A DNA stretch of 64,000 nucleotides, from NCBI GenBank assembly GCA_035995185.1, contig DASYKT010000051.1, positions 8,264 to 72,263 of the forward strand. The letters are read 5' to 3'. The DNA comes from DASYKT01 sp035995185. GTDB lineage: Bacteria > Acidobacteriota > Blastocatellia > Pyrinomonadales > Pyrinomonadaceae. The position numbers and the translations under genes were made by a program. Under the pieces are notes generated by a model. The model searched no databases. It worked only from the letters and a program-made list of their open reading frames with translations, and was not told the DNA's origin. Below are positions 52,563-62,885 of the stretch, piece after piece (the stretch's first letter is position 1; each line of letters begins with the position of its first letter).

Positions 52563-55163
52563 ATGAACCGTCCACTTTTTCTAAAAGTCGTTCTGGTGAT
52601 ATGCCTTGCCTGCCTGCCTTGCACGGGCCGGGTGTCGGCGTCGGCGCCTGTCCGCAATGGCGGCGGAGATCCGCCGGCGAGCGGTTCAGATGCCCCGGAT
52701 TCCGACGCCAAGCGTTTCGTTCAGATCCTGGTTAACGGAAGAACGCTGACCGGGCCGAATAGTTCGGCGCAGCAGATCGGCGGCCGCACGCTGATCCCGA
52801 TCGTCAGTGTCGCCCGCGCGCTGGGAGATGTAGTTAACGCAGTTCCGGCGGCGCGCACTATTTCCGTAAAGCGGCAAACCGGCATCGCCGCCGATTTTGA
52901 CGCGCGCCTCGGACAAGTGCGTGAAAACGGATCGCTGGTCCTTACCATTTCAAATACCGCGGAGATCGTTTTCTCGCCTAATGTCAACGAATTGATGCTG
53001 CCGGCCGAGATCGCTGCCGCGCTTCTGGATGTGGCGGTCCGTTACGACGCAGATAAAAATACTGTGCTCATTTCCCGCGGCCTCGTCGAAACCATCTCGA
53101 CGCAGAGCACCGGCGGGCGGCGGCCGTTCGAAATATACCAGGCCGATTACGAATACAGCCTGGACCGTTATTTGTCCGCGTCGCTGCAGAATCTCTCTTT
53201 AAAATTGGCCGGGCGCCTTGGCGATGGCCGGTTCACCTTCCTGTCAAACTCGACGGCTGCGTCGCTGCGCAATTTCTCGCCATTTCAAACCGGGACTTTC
53301 AATCTAGAACGCCCCAACGGGCAGCGTTTTTCCGCCGGTGATTTTGGCACCGGGACGGACCTGCAATTTCTCTCTGCCGCGATCAGGGGCGGCTCTGCCA
53401 GCATACCGGTCGGGAAAATGATGGTAACGGGTTTTGGCGGGCGCTCATTTTCGGGTGTGTTCCTGCCGATAGTCGATCCTTTGCTGCAGCCGCAATCTCC
53501 CTCACAGCCACAGCCGCAACAAAAACAGATTAACCGCTTTCACTTCGATACAAACGTTTTCGGAGTTCTGGCCGCGTCCGATTCGGCAGCCAATGGGCGC
53601 GGATCGAACCCGTTCGGTTTTTCCACCGGCGCGATGCATTTTGACGGCCCGCAGCGCAGCGGCGATCTGGTCTCGGGAAGCTTGAATTACAACAAGGCCC
53701 GCTTTCAACTGCAGGGTGAGTTTGGATTCGGAAAATTTGCCGGGTTAAGGCCCGACAATTCTCCGTTTAGCGGAAGCGGAGCGGCGGTAGATCTTTCGGG
53801 CACTTTTCAATTGACCGATCAAATTGCCGTGCAGGGACGCTATACGAATATCGGCGAAAATTTTCTCAGCCCGCAATCGGGCCTGCGCGAGCCCGTAGTG
53901 CTCAAGGCAGCCAGCATTAGCTGGTCGCCGAAAAAATGGATCTCGACTTCATTTAACGCCAGCACCGCGAACCGTCCCGGTGTGACTGGTCAGGAGAGCA
54001 AATACATCACCGCGGCAATTTCTATTACGCCGCGCCCGCGCCTGCCGCAGTTTTATCTCACTCATACCGAGAGCCGCACGAGCCAGACCGGTTCTGCCAG
54101 CTTCACGATGCTGACCGTATCAAAGGAATTTTCCCGCTTGCGTACTTTTGTAAACGCCAGCCGGATCAAATCGCTCGGCCCAGCGGTCATGAACGCTCAG
54201 GTCGGCGCCAATTATTCGATAAACGACGCGAACTCACTCGAGTTCAGCCAGGGCATCGCGACGACCGGCGCGCTTAACGGCCAATTCGACTGGCAAACTT
54301 CGAGCCTCTGGAACGGGCGCCTGAATTTCAGCGCCGGCGCGGGATATAACTATGATAAAATTTCGCGCTTTTCGACGTTTGAACGTGTCTCGGCGTCGGT
54401 AAAACTTCCGCGCCAAACTGTACTGCAGGTCAATTACCTGCAAACCTCCACCGGCCCGACTCTGCTGGTAAATGTTCGCGGCACTCTGTTTCGCAAGCGC
54501 AGCAATACCGCCTTTCTCGATTCGCCGGTCGCCGAAATGAATTCGTACGGCAAAGTGTCGGGCCGCGTTTATCAGGACGTCGATCTCAACGGGCGTTTCG
54601 ATCCCGGCATCGACAAGCCGCAGGCCGAGGTCAAGGTCCAGGTTGACGGCAATCGTTATGTCATGTCGGATGAAAACGGAATGTATAGCATCGATGATAT
54701 TCCGACCGGCGATCACCGGGTCTATCTCGACCTGTTGTCCGTGCGGGCAGACCTTACTTTTCTCGACGCCGAAACAAAAAATGTAAATCTTCAGTCCGGG
54801 CGCGCCTCGGTTTCCGATTTTCGCCTGGTGCGGACGGGACGCATCAGCGGCCGCGTCTGGCTCGACGCAAATGAGAACGGCAAATTGGATGAAGGCGAAA
54901 CACTGCTTGTAGACGTGCGCGTGGTGACTGCCAGCGGCCGCGATACATTGACCGATAATGATGGATATTTTTCGATCGGCGATCTGCCGCCGGGCGATCA
55001 CGTGGTGCTAATAGACGAAAAAACACTTCCCGAAAAAACGATGGCGGAACTAAAACCGGTGGCGATCAGAACGCTTCCCGGGCTTGAAACTGCCGATATC
55101 CGGCTGCCGGTGACAATGATACCCGCGGAAGTAAAAAGATTCGGCACCCGCGCCGCAAAATAA
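52563..55163 (+). CDS. Usher-like outer-membrane protein with stalk and SdrD-like domains
   Basis: 866 residues with a signal peptide (about 1-28). Residues about 55-180 are a copper-amine-oxidase-N-like stalk domain (FVQILVNGRTL; GGRTLIPIVSVARALGDVV), duplicated in a beta-clam pattern. Residues about 190-650 are a series of amphipathic strands with aromatic ends, as expected for a large outer-membrane beta-barrel (for example ISWSPKKWISTSFNAS, VLQVNYLQTSTGPTLLVNV). Two SdrD/carboxypeptidase-regulatory-like domains follow (about 660-750 and 760-850; YGKVSGRVYQDVDLNGRFDP, RISGRVWLDANENGKLDEGE). Classical ushers have an N-terminal domain, a plug and two C-terminal domains; here the ends differ. 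The usher call rests on gene order and general build, not on a recognised usher motif. Confidence 0.72.
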   Translation: MNRPLFLKVVLVICLACLPCTGRVSASAPVRNGGGDPPASGSDAPDSDAKRFVQILVNGRTLTGPNSSAQQIGGRTLIPIVSVARALGDVVNAVPAARTISVKRQTGIAADFDARLGQVRENGSLVLTISNTAEIVFSPNVNELMLPAEIAAALLDVAVRYDADKNTVLISRGLVETISTQSTGGRRPFEIYQADYEYSLDRYLSASLQNLSLKLAGRLGDGRFTFLSNSTAASLRNFSPFQTGTFNLERPNGQRFSAGDFGTGTDLQFLSAAIRGGSASIPVGKMMVTGFGGRSFSGVFLPIVDPLLQPQSPSQPQPQQKQINRFHFDTNVFGVLAASDSAANGRGSNPFGFSTGAMHFDGPQRSGDLVSGSLNYNKARFQLQGEFGFGKFAGLRPDNSPFSGSGAAVDLSGTFQLTDQIAVQGRYTNIGENFLSPQSGLREPVVLKAASISWSPKKWISTSFNASTANRPGVTGQESKYITAAISITPRPRLPQFYLTHTESRTSQTGSASFTMLTVSKEFSRLRTFVNASRIKSLGPAVMNAQVGANYSINDANSLEFSQGIATTGALNGQFDWQTSSLWNGRLNFSAGAGYNYDKISRFSTFERVSASVKLPRQTVLQVNYLQTSTGPTLLVNVRGTLFRKRSNTAFLDSPVAEMNSYGKVSGRVYQDVDLNGRFDPGIDKPQAEVKVQVDGNRYVMSDENGMYSIDDIPTGDHRVYLDLLSVRADLTFLDAETKNVNLQSGRASVSDFRLVRTGRISGRVWLDANENGKLDEGETLLVDVRVVTASGRDTLTDNDGYFSIGDLPPGDHVVLIDEKTLPEKTMAELKPVAIRTLPGLETADIRLPVTMIPAEVKRFGTRAAK

Positions 55164-55189
55164 TATTAACAAAATCCAAATCGCTAACT

Positions 55190-55290
55190 GAGGTTTGGAT
55201 CTGCTTTATAGGCAAGGCCGTCAGGAAGCCGCCGGCAAAAACATGCATTCATTATTAGCCACTAATTACACGAATAACACGAATTAAGAT
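55190..55290. repeat. Composite dispersed repeat, partial copy
   Basis: CTGCTTTATAGGCAAGGCCG (from about 55200) corresponds to the GACTTTACAGGCAAAGCC end of the copy at 49755-49910. GCCACTAATTACACGAATAA then ACACGAATT (about 55258-55285) is the inner half-palindrome. It lies between the convergent usher-like and beta-helix genes. Confidence 0.6.
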
Positions 55291-55312
55291 TCAAAGCCGT
55301 AAATAGTTATAG

Positions 55313-58006
55313 CTATTCATCGGCAATCAGATTCAGATTCGGGATGGAATCCAAAACATTTACCAACGATGCCGGGAAAGAATGTTGTTTTGCTTTTCCG
55401 GTCAAAACATACGATCCGCCGGCCGGAACGTTAAGGATGGTGTAGTAACCAAGCGGTCCGGACCTGGCGATATAAAACTCGCCTTGCGACCCGGTCAGGA
55501 TGACCACGGCATTTCCGATCGGCTGTTTTTGCGCCGTTAATACCTGGCCGGAGATAGTTACCGAAGCAGCCGTCGGCGACGGCACGACATTAACCCTGCC
55601 GTTTACCGCGTTGTCATCCGGGTTACCCTCGTTAAACATAAAGTTCTGCCACGTCAGCAGCGAAAAACTGGGCGGCATGCCGATAGCCGTGAACTTGAAT
55701 TTGAACAATGTGCCGGCGCCCGAGATAGGAGTCGCCTGAAAGGCTACTACCTTCAGCAAACCCGATGACGGGTTATTTACCGTAACGAACATTCCGCTGC
55801 TCATTGTTCCGGCGGTATCGACCGGGCTGCCTTGCGGCTGTATTATCGCCGGGTCGTAAAGCAGATCGAACTGATAAGAAATGATCCCCTGCCCGGTGGT
55901 ATCGCCGACGGTTACCGGGATATCGAAATTCGTTCCGATCTGCGCGTTCATGGTCGGCGCCGTCAGGGTGACGATGGCTTCCGGAGCGGGCCGGGACGCC
56001 TTGGCAAAAGCGAACATGGTAGGCGGTGTCCAATCGCCGGACACTTCGCCCATTAATATCGCGCTATAATCCTGATTGGTCTGGTTCATCTCGACATTCG
56101 AATACGGACGGCTGACCGGATTGAATTTCCAATTGCCGGTAACGCCCGAACCCGGCAAGGCGACGACAAACCGGGCGATAAGCGCGGCATCGAATGATGT
56201 GATACCTGCGGCTTCGCTGACATCGGCGGCCGCAGCCTGGGCCGAGGTCAGTGTGATCAGCGCTACGACGTGCTGTGCGATCAGCCCCGAATCAAACCCA
56301 GTGATCGCCGTAACATCCGTCGTCTTTGTCGGCGTAACGGTGTAAGCCCCGGCCCCGAACCCGCTCAAGGAATAGGCGCCGGTAGTGAATGCTGAATTCG
56401 TCGATACCGGTATCGAACCGGCGGCGCTCAAAACGGTGTTGGGCACCGGCTTAAAGCTAAATGAATTGGCATAATTAACTATGCCGGTGACCGTGCCGGA
56501 AATTATCGTCACGCTTCCGTTTGAAGTATTAACGCAGGGCGAACCTTCGTTAAATTTGAAGCTGCTGAAGCTGACCGGGCTGGACGACCCGATCGCTCCA
56601 TTGGCAAAGAAATTCAATTTGAGCAGTGCGCCGGCGCCGGTTAAGGGATTTGCGGAAAATCCGGATATGATCAGCGTACCGGGTGCGGTGTCATTCACGG
56701 TGATGGTCATTCCGGTGCTCAAAGTTCCCGCCTGGTCCGTTCCCAAATAAAGCAGGACCGCCGGATTATAGGTCACGGTAAGGTCGTATGAAATAATATC
56801 GCGGCCGGTGGTATCGTCTACATTTATCGGCACGCTCACAACATTATTCCTCAGTGTGCTGAGTGCCGGGAAAGAGACATTATTACAAGGGACCGGAACT
56901 CCCTGGAAGCCGAAGGTCCCGCGCCCGGGGGTCGTCTCGATATTAGTGTCGGTTCCGCTGATCAAAAACGGATTGTATTTAAAATTGGCTGAAGCAGGCC
57001 CGGCAATATCCGGCTGGCCGCCCGGAGCGGAAGCACCGCCGCCATAAGCGATCGGGATCTGCCCGGCATAACCCGGCTCGGCGCTGTTTGCCGTGGTAAC
57101 GACCGGCACCGCCGACCCATACCAATTTCCCCGGAAATCTTTTAGGTTGGTAGTATTAGGCAGCGGCAGCGAACCTCCCGTTTGCCGCTCTACGATCTGC
57201 CCATACCAATTGCCGCTGATGCTGTTATTGCGAAACGTGCTGCCCAGCGCGCTCTGCACGGGACTGTTAGTACCGACGCTGGCGTCGAGGAAAAGAATTC
57301 CCACGGTCCAGTTGTTGGTAATAAAATTTTCCACGACCGTTTGATTATCGGTTTGGTTGCGATAGATCAAACCCGTGCGGTTGAAATCGATAACGTTATT
57401 GCGCACGGTATGCCCGTTACTGTTATTGATATCGATACCCGTGCGGTTGCCGGTGATGATGTTGTCGCGCACCAGCATGCCTGTAATGGATAAACCCTGG
57501 ACGGCAATACCGGTGGAATTTAAGCCCGGATTATTCCAGTCAGTGGTGTTGTTGCCAAGGCGCGTGATAGTGAACCCGGCGATCGTCGCATTGTTCGCCG
57601 CCACAATTACCGTTGCTCCGGCGCCGCCGATCGGCCCCCGGATATTCGTGCTTCCCGGGCCGGCGCCGATAATGCTTAAATTGTTCTGATTGATGTTTAT
57701 ATCTTCGTCATAGGTCCCGGCACAAACCTGCACGGTATCGCCGGGAGCGGCCGCGTTAATAGCCGCCTGGATGGTCGTGAAAGCGGCACCCGGACAAACG
57801 CTGTCGTCATCCACGATGAGCGTGGCAGCCAGCTCTTGGGAAGGTTTATCTTTTTCGTACCACAAGGTCCGCTCGGCCTCGAACAGGTCCTTAACAATAC
57901 CTTGCGAAAAAACGGTTGGACTTAAAACGGAGAGTAAAAGCAGAGCCGCCAGTAACCGCATCTTAAAACCACAAAAACCCGCACCAAACATCCGTGACTC
58001 TCTCAT
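55313..58006 (-). CDS. Secreted beta-helix / cohesin / dockerin-like protein
   Basis: 897 residues; AGGAG 6 bases before the ATG fixes the start. Signal peptide about 1-35. Domains: NosD-like parallel beta-helix (about 72-365), nearly the same as a module of the giant protein; cohesin-like domain (about 375-505; VSVPINVDDTTGRDIISYDL); dockerin-like pair (about 540-650; ITGFDSGLIAQHVVAL and ITSFDAALIARFVVALPGSG, each with Asp at the expected loop positions); second cohesin-like domain (about 685-809); and a carboxypeptidase-regulatory-like C-terminal domain (about 812-896). Cohesin and dockerin in one chain suggests self-association or binding to its neighbour. It follows the 1556-residue gene by 85 bases on the same strand. 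Confidence 0.88.
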   Translation of the reverse strand: MRESRMFGAGFCGFKMRLLAALLLLSVLSPTVFSQGIVKDLFEAERTLWYEKDKPSQELAATLIVDDDSVCPGAAFTTIQAAINAAAPGDTVQVCAGTYDEDININQNNLSIIGAGPGSTNIRGPIGGAGATVIVAANNATIAGFTITRLGNNTTDWNNPGLNSTGIAVQGLSITGMLVRDNIITGNRTGIDINNSNGHTVRNNVIDFNRTGLIYRNQTDNQTVVENFITNNWTVGILFLDASVGTNSPVQSALGSTFRNNSISGNWYGQIVERQTGGSLPLPNTTNLKDFRGNWYGSAVPVVTTANSAEPGYAGQIPIAYGGGASAPGGQPDIAGPASANFKYNPFLISGTDTNIETTPGRGTFGFQGVPVPCNNVSFPALSTLRNNVVSVPINVDDTTGRDIISYDLTVTYNPAVLLYLGTDQAGTLSTGMTITVNDTAPGTLIISGFSANPLTGAGALLKLNFFANGAIGSSSPVSFSSFKFNEGSPCVNTSNGSVTIISGTVTGIVNYANSFSFKPVPNTVLSAAGSIPVSTNSAFTTGAYSLSGFGAGAYTVTPTKTTDVTAITGFDSGLIAQHVVALITLTSAQAAAADVSEAAGITSFDAALIARFVVALPGSGVTGNWKFNPVSRPYSNVEMNQTNQDYSAILMGEVSGDWTPPTMFAFAKASRPAPEAIVTLTAPTMNAQIGTNFDIPVTVGDTTGQGIISYQFDLLYDPAIIQPQGSPVDTAGTMSSGMFVTVNNPSSGLLKVVAFQATPISGAGTLFKFKFTAIGMPPSFSLLTWQNFMFNEGNPDDNAVNGRVNVVPSPTAASVTISGQVLTAQKQPIGNAVVILTGSQGEFYIARSGPLGYYTILNVPAGGSYVLTGKAKQHSFPASLVNVLDSIPNLNLIADE

Positions 58007-58046
58007 ACAACTCTCCTACTTCTTTCTTTATTTCCTAATTTAGAAT

Positions 58047-58070
58047 GGGGCGGGAATAAGTTCCCGCCCC
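58047..58070 (-). terminator. Strong hairpin between the two cohesin genes
   Basis: Perfect 10-bp stem GGGGCGGGAA / TTCCCGCCCC with a 4-base loop (TAAG on the plus strand). It lies 21 bases past the stop of the 1556-residue gene and about 40 bases before the next start. There is no T-tract on the minus strand, so it may be an attenuator, an mRNA-stabilising hairpin or a Rho-independent site of weak type. Confidence 0.55.
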
Positions 58071-58091
58071 GATCAAACTCAGTCCCCGGAC

Positions 58092-61000
58092 TTATTGCTC
58101 GGATCTGAGGTCAACGCCGGACATGTCGTTTAAGAGGCTTATCGCTTGCGGTGCAAACGTAAAGTCTTTCGATTCGACACTGATGACATATGTGCGGCCT
58201 GTCTTGATTCCACCGAAGCGATAAACTCCGAATGGATTAGAAAGGACCGTATAGGTCTCACCGGTGTTGGAATTGGTTAGAGTAACGCGCGTGTTGGGGA
58301 CCAAACCCGACGAGGCAAACAGTCTTCCCTCGATCGAAGCTTCATCCTCAGGCTGCGCCGTGATGGTCACGTGTCCGCTGGTCGTGGTTACCTTCTGATC
58401 GCCTTCGTTGAACATAAAGTTCTCAAAGGTCAACGGAGATACATCACCGGCATTGCCCAGGGCGGTGAATTTCAGATTGAACAAAGCTCCTTTACCTTCG
58501 ATCGGCAAAGCTCCGAAAATTACCACCTTGATCGTACCCGGCGTTTCCGTGTTAGCGGTCACGAACAGTTTGTCGCTGATCGTATCCGCGATCTCAACCG
58601 GAATTGCCTGCGGTTCGATCACGTTCGGATCGTAGGTCAACTGGAACTGGTAAGAGACGAGCCCCTTACCGGTCATGTCCGCGGGTATGGTCACCGGAAC
58701 GCTTATCGCTGATTTCGGTGCGCCCGAAGCGGTGCCCGCCATGACGCGGATACCCTTGTCACCGCGTACCGTAGCCATCCTTCCACCCGGTTCGGGTATC
58801 GGATCGTTCCAGTTACCCGTCACGTCACCCATCAGCAGCGCGGAATAATCCTGGCCGGTTTGATTAGCGTTGACGTTCGGATACGAACGGCTGGCCAGGA
58901 TAAATATCCAGTTTCCGGAAGTACCTGAACCCGGCAGCGCCACCGTATAACGGGCTATCAAGGCCGCATCGAATGAAGTTATCCCACCCGTACCGCTGAC
59001 ATCCGCCACAGTTTGCTGCGTCGCGTTCAGAGGGATATTTCCCACCACGAACCCGGCAATTTTCGCTGCGTCGAAACCTGAGACGGCCCCATTGTCGCCG
59101 CCCGTTTTAGAAGGCGTGACCGTGTAAGGCCCGGAACCCATGCCGCTCAGCGTGTAGTTGCCTATGACCGGGATCGCCTGTGAAACCGTCGATACATTTA
59201 CCGAACCGGCGGCACTTAAGGTTGTTCCCGGAACTCCGCGCGGATTCGGCCCGACGACCGGGTTTCCGTAAGTAATGCGACCCGTGATCGTTCCCGAAAG
59301 AATGGTCACCAGGCCGTTCGACGTGGCCGAGCAAGGGCTGCCCTCGTTGAACTTGAACGCCGAGAATGTAACGGGACTCGATGTGCCGGGAAGCCCGACG
59401 GCATTGAACGTCACATTGGCCAACGTTCCCGCACCACTGTACGGGGCCGCTCTGAAGATCGAAACCTTGAGAACGCCAGGCGTAGCGGAATTGACCGTGA
59501 GGCTGCTTCCCGCCGTTACCGTGCCGAGATTCACCGCGTTGAATGTGACCACTGCCGGATTAAAGGTCAGCGTAAAGTCTGCCGAGGAAATTCCGCGGCC
59601 CGAGACATCATCCACACTTATTGGAACGACTGGCGTTCCGCTCGTGAGCGAAGTAACGTTGGTCGGTGCACTGACATTCGAACAAGATGCGGTGATCGTG
59701 ATCGCCGCATTTACGACCTGTTGGTCGACAGTCGTATTAACACCACCCGCACCAAATGCTGTAGCGGTAAATGTCGTACCGGCTGCTCCGGATGACGTTG
59801 CGGCAACGGAAGGTGCAACCGTTCCCAATGTTCCCGCAAAAGCCACCGGCACACCGTTCGGTATAGTACCGCCTGAAGGAAGGCCGGTACCCACAAATTG
59901 GGATGTGACCGCTGAGTTATCGCCGAGCCCGATAGTGGTCGGCAGGGCCGACGTGACCAGCTGCAAAAAGCTGACGGTTGTGACCGCGCCGGTTATACCG
60001 TTGGCCGTTCCCGTGCAGCCGACGCCGCCGGCTCCCGGGCCATAATTACAGCCCCACCAATTGTCTGTCGTTACCACCGACCCGGCACTGGAATTAGCTA
60101 TTCCGACGCCGTTACCGACGATCCGGTTCCACTTCACCGTGGAGATACCGTTGCTCTGAACCAGAATTCCGGTAGCGTTATTGAGCAGCGTATTTGAATG
60201 TACTCTTACCGGCTGATTGCCCGTAAAATCGGAGCCCGCGATCCACTGGATGCCGATATTGGCGCCGGACACGGTATTTCCCGTATAGAAGACCTGGGTC
60301 GAACCCGATGAGTGCGACGTAACCCTAAAGCCTCTTTGCAAATTGGTCACCGGGTTATTACCGACGGCCTGATTTGTAAAGCTGTTTCCGCTCACGTTGA
60401 TATTGCTGGTGTGCGCGTGGCCGTTTTCCCAGATACCCAGGATCACTTCCGGATTGGCGGACTGTGCCGCAATCACTCTCAAGGTGTTGTTCGTGATCTG
60501 CAATCCGTCATAAACGGCGCCGCCGCTGGTGTTGGATTGCATACCCACTTCCGTCGAGAAGTTAACGCCGTCGCTTACGCCGTTGCCGGCAAAATCGATC
60601 TGGTTACCTGATATCTGCTGGTTGGTTCCGAACGAATAGTGAATACCGATATTCTGACTTACATCAGTCGGCGCCACCGTCGCATTCAGGTCACGAGCGA
60701 CCAGAATGTAATTGTTTAAGATCTTCGTTCCGTTAAAAGCACCGACATTCGCCGCCGCACTATTGTCGTAATAGATGGCGTTGTCGAAATCGAGGAATCG
60801 AAGATTCGAGATCGTCAGATTCTGATTGATGCCGGCCGGTCTGTGGGGCGACAAATAGTATTGAAAGACGCCTTCCAAATTAACACTCGCCAGATCGCCC
60901 GGACCCTGGATCGTGGCCGCTCCCAGGCTTGCCGCCGTTATCGTAAGATTGTTTCGATTGGCTGGCGGAAGGATGGAATAATCATCGCCGGAAAATGCTC

Positions 61001-62762
61001 CGCCGGTCTGGCCGTCGCTGCCCAGCGCCCAGCTGGCTGCTGCAAAAGGTTCGGTCCAGTTAAATGTGCCCGACAACAGAACAGTCGAGCCCGCCGGTGC
61101 GGCCTGCACCGCATTGTTGATACGAGTGTAGTCGTTATCAAACGGGTTCGGCGCGCCCGTCGGCGTGACCGTCACCGTGGTCGCAGGATCAAAATCAAAG
61201 GTCGTCGTTCCCGCGGCCGTTCCGAATTTGAAAGCATCGATATCTTCCGTGTAACCATCGGCATAAGGTTCGCCGACGCGAATACCGAGGAAAGAATCCG
61301 TCAGTCTCATCCGTACGCCGGGATACTGGGTCAAAATTTGATTCCAGGTTTTTGTGGTCGTTCCGGGTTCGCCGCCGCCGCCTACGCCGGCGGGCCAGGT
61401 TGTGCCTGAATACAGCCAAAGTGCGGCTCCGCCATTAATGGTGTCCCATTCCTGCCAGGTGTTTTGCAGGATCGCGCCATTGTTTGAAGGAACGAATACA
61501 AGACGTCTCTGGAAAGAATCGCTGCCATTGAAATCCACATTAAAATGCAGGTAACCGGAGCGATTAGCTGACCCTCCGTTACCGGCCGACGGATTGTACG
61601 TGCTGAATTTCATCGTGGTGATGGCATCGAGCGGTGTGCCGGCAAATTGATAAGTGGCAAGATTTTTCCGGTCTGTGCCAGTAGCGCTGATCTGCGCGCT
61701 GCCGGTGCCCAACGGCGTCGTGCCCGGGCCGGTGACAAACGAACCTAAGGTCGGATCGACCTTGTCGGTATTGTCATCATAGAAAACCCAGTTGTTGATG
61801 TCAGTGTGATTAACGATCACGGTGCTGTTTGACACCGCGGACGAAAATGAATTCGACTTCATATTGTCGATCAAAAATCCGTTGCCCGCATTTCCGGGAA
61901 CGGCGGGGCCGGCGGTGCGGAAGAGCAGCGAGTCAACTGTGTGAGTAGAGTTATTCGGGCTCTGTTCCGCGCAGAAACGGTAATAGTCTTCCCACGACGT
62001 GCCGGTCGCTTCGAGTACGCCGTCAATATAGATCTTGACAAGATCGTTGCGCGCGCCATCGACAAAAATTATTACGAACTGAATAGTATGAGGAGCTGTC
62101 CTGCTCAGCGTAGCGATATCCGTATCGGTGAAATCATCGCCGACACCGCATCCGTTCACGTCGGGGTTGGTGCTGCCGAAAGGCGCTGCATCTTGATAAT
62201 CATCGAAATAAACGTGGATGCCGTCGGCCAGATCTTCAAAACGAAGATAGCTCATACGCGCGCCGTCGCCGCGGTCAGGCGCAACAGACATTAGAAGTCC
62301 GGGCTGGAAAGCGCCGGTCTTGGAAGCAATGCTAAATTGCATTTGATAAGCATTCTTGCGAACACCGCCTGACATGCCGTCGTTGGTGGCAGAGGTTTCG
62401 CCTGCTTCATTTACGGTTGGCTTCGAAAATGTCTGGTCTCCGAAGCTTCCGGATGTTACCTCATTCGATATCCGCAAACTCTTCGCTCCGAACCCAGGGA
62501 CCGAGGTGGTTGATATCTTATGATCGAAACCGCCCGGGCTTACGCTGCCGGTACTGACCCAGCCATCCTGGCCATTCGGCGAACCCAATGAATAGGGTTC
62601 AAAATCTACGGTTTGCGCCGCGGCCGATCCGCCGATCGCAACGGTGATAAATAATAGGCTCAATAAAATGATTATCCGGCTTCGCCAGCTCGCAAAGCGT
62701 GTCGGGCGCGCGGAATATGTTGTTGAGGTTGACGAATTCAACCGATAGGATTTTCCTGACAT
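58092..62762 (-). CDS. Large secreted beta-helix / cohesin / dockerin-like protein
   Basis: 1556 residues. The signal peptide has a long basic n-region (about 1-48, cleaved near GSAAAQT). Domains: lectin/LamG-like N-domain (about 50-310; VKIYIDGVLEATG is a typical strand); a second jelly-roll-like part (to about 520); right-handed beta-helix (about 524-920, ending in NWWGCNYGPG); Ig-like spacer; cohesin-like domain (about 1024-1158; VVPISVDDVSGRGISSADF); dockerin-like pair (about 1200-1297; VSGFDAAKIAGFVVG and ITSFDAALIARYTVALPGSG); second cohesin-like domain (about 1334-1464); and a carboxypeptidase-regulatory-like C-terminus (1472-1555). It looks like the larger partner of the 897-residue protein downstream. 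Beta-helix and lectin-like domains point to polysaccharide binding or cleavage; no catalytic residues could be assigned. Confidence 0.88.
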   Translation of the reverse strand: MSGKSYRLNSSTSTTYSARPTRFASWRSRIIILLSLLFITVAIGGSAAAQTVDFEPYSLGSPNGQDGWVSTGSVSPGGFDHKISTTSVPGFGAKSLRISNEVTSGSFGDQTFSKPTVNEAGETSATNDGMSGGVRKNAYQMQFSIASKTGAFQPGLLMSVAPDRGDGARMSYLRFEDLADGIHVYFDDYQDAAPFGSTNPDVNGCGVGDDFTDTDIATLSRTAPHTIQFVIIFVDGARNDLVKIYIDGVLEATGTSWEDYYRFCAEQSPNNSTHTVDSLLFRTAGPAVPGNAGNGFLIDNMKSNSFSSAVSNSTVIVNHTDINNWVFYDDNTDKVDPTLGSFVTGPGTTPLGTGSAQISATGTDRKNLATYQFAGTPLDAITTMKFSTYNPSAGNGGSANRSGYLHFNVDFNGSDSFQRRLVFVPSNNGAILQNTWQEWDTINGGAALWLYSGTTWPAGVGGGGEPGTTTKTWNQILTQYPGVRMRLTDSFLGIRVGEPYADGYTEDIDAFKFGTAAGTTTFDFDPATTVTVTPTGAPNPFDNDYTRINNAVQAAPAGSTVLLSGTFNWTEPFAAASWALGSDGQTGGAFSGDDYSILPPANRNNLTITAASLGAATIQGPGDLASVNLEGVFQYYLSPHRPAGINQNLTISNLRFLDFDNAIYYDNSAAANVGAFNGTKILNNYILVARDLNATVAPTDVSQNIGIHYSFGTNQQISGNQIDFAGNGVSDGVNFSTEVGMQSNTSGGAVYDGLQITNNTLRVIAAQSANPEVILGIWENGHAHTSNINVSGNSFTNQAVGNNPVTNLQRGFRVTSHSSGSTQVFYTGNTVSGANIGIQWIAGSDFTGNQPVRVHSNTLLNNATGILVQSNGISTVKWNRIVGNGVGIANSSAGSVVTTDNWWGCNYGPGAGGVGCTGTANGITGAVTTVSFLQLVTSALPTTIGLGDNSAVTSQFVGTGLPSGGTIPNGVPVAFAGTLGTVAPSVAATSSGAAGTTFTATAFGAGGVNTTVDQQVVNAAITITASCSNVSAPTNVTSLTSGTPVVPISVDDVSGRGISSADFTLTFNPAVVTFNAVNLGTVTAGSSLTVNSATPGVLKVSIFRAAPYSGAGTLANVTFNAVGLPGTSSPVTFSAFKFNEGSPCSATSNGLVTILSGTITGRITYGNPVVGPNPRGVPGTTLSAAGSVNVSTVSQAIPVIGNYTLSGMGSGPYTVTPSKTGGDNGAVSGFDAAKIAGFVVGNIPLNATQQTVADVSGTGGITSFDAALIARYTVALPGSGTSGNWIFILASRSYPNVNANQTGQDYSALLMGDVTGNWNDPIPEPGGRMATVRGDKGIRVMAGTASGAPKSAISVPVTIPADMTGKGLVSYQFQLTYDPNVIEPQAIPVEIADTISDKLFVTANTETPGTIKVVIFGALPIEGKGALFNLKFTALGNAGDVSPLTFENFMFNEGDQKVTTTSGHVTITAQPEDEASIEGRLFASSGLVPNTRVTLTNSNTGETYTVLSNPFGVYRFGGIKTGRTYVISVESKDFTFAPQAISLLNDMSGVDLRSEQ

Positions 62763-62885
62763 AATCTTCTAATTTCTCCTTCATTAGTTGTGAACGTGGC
62801 GCCAGGCTGCGCAAGAGAAATAGTCCCTGTGCAGCAGGCGAATATTCATGGCTTTTTACTAAGGAGGACCAGGTAACTTTAGAAG

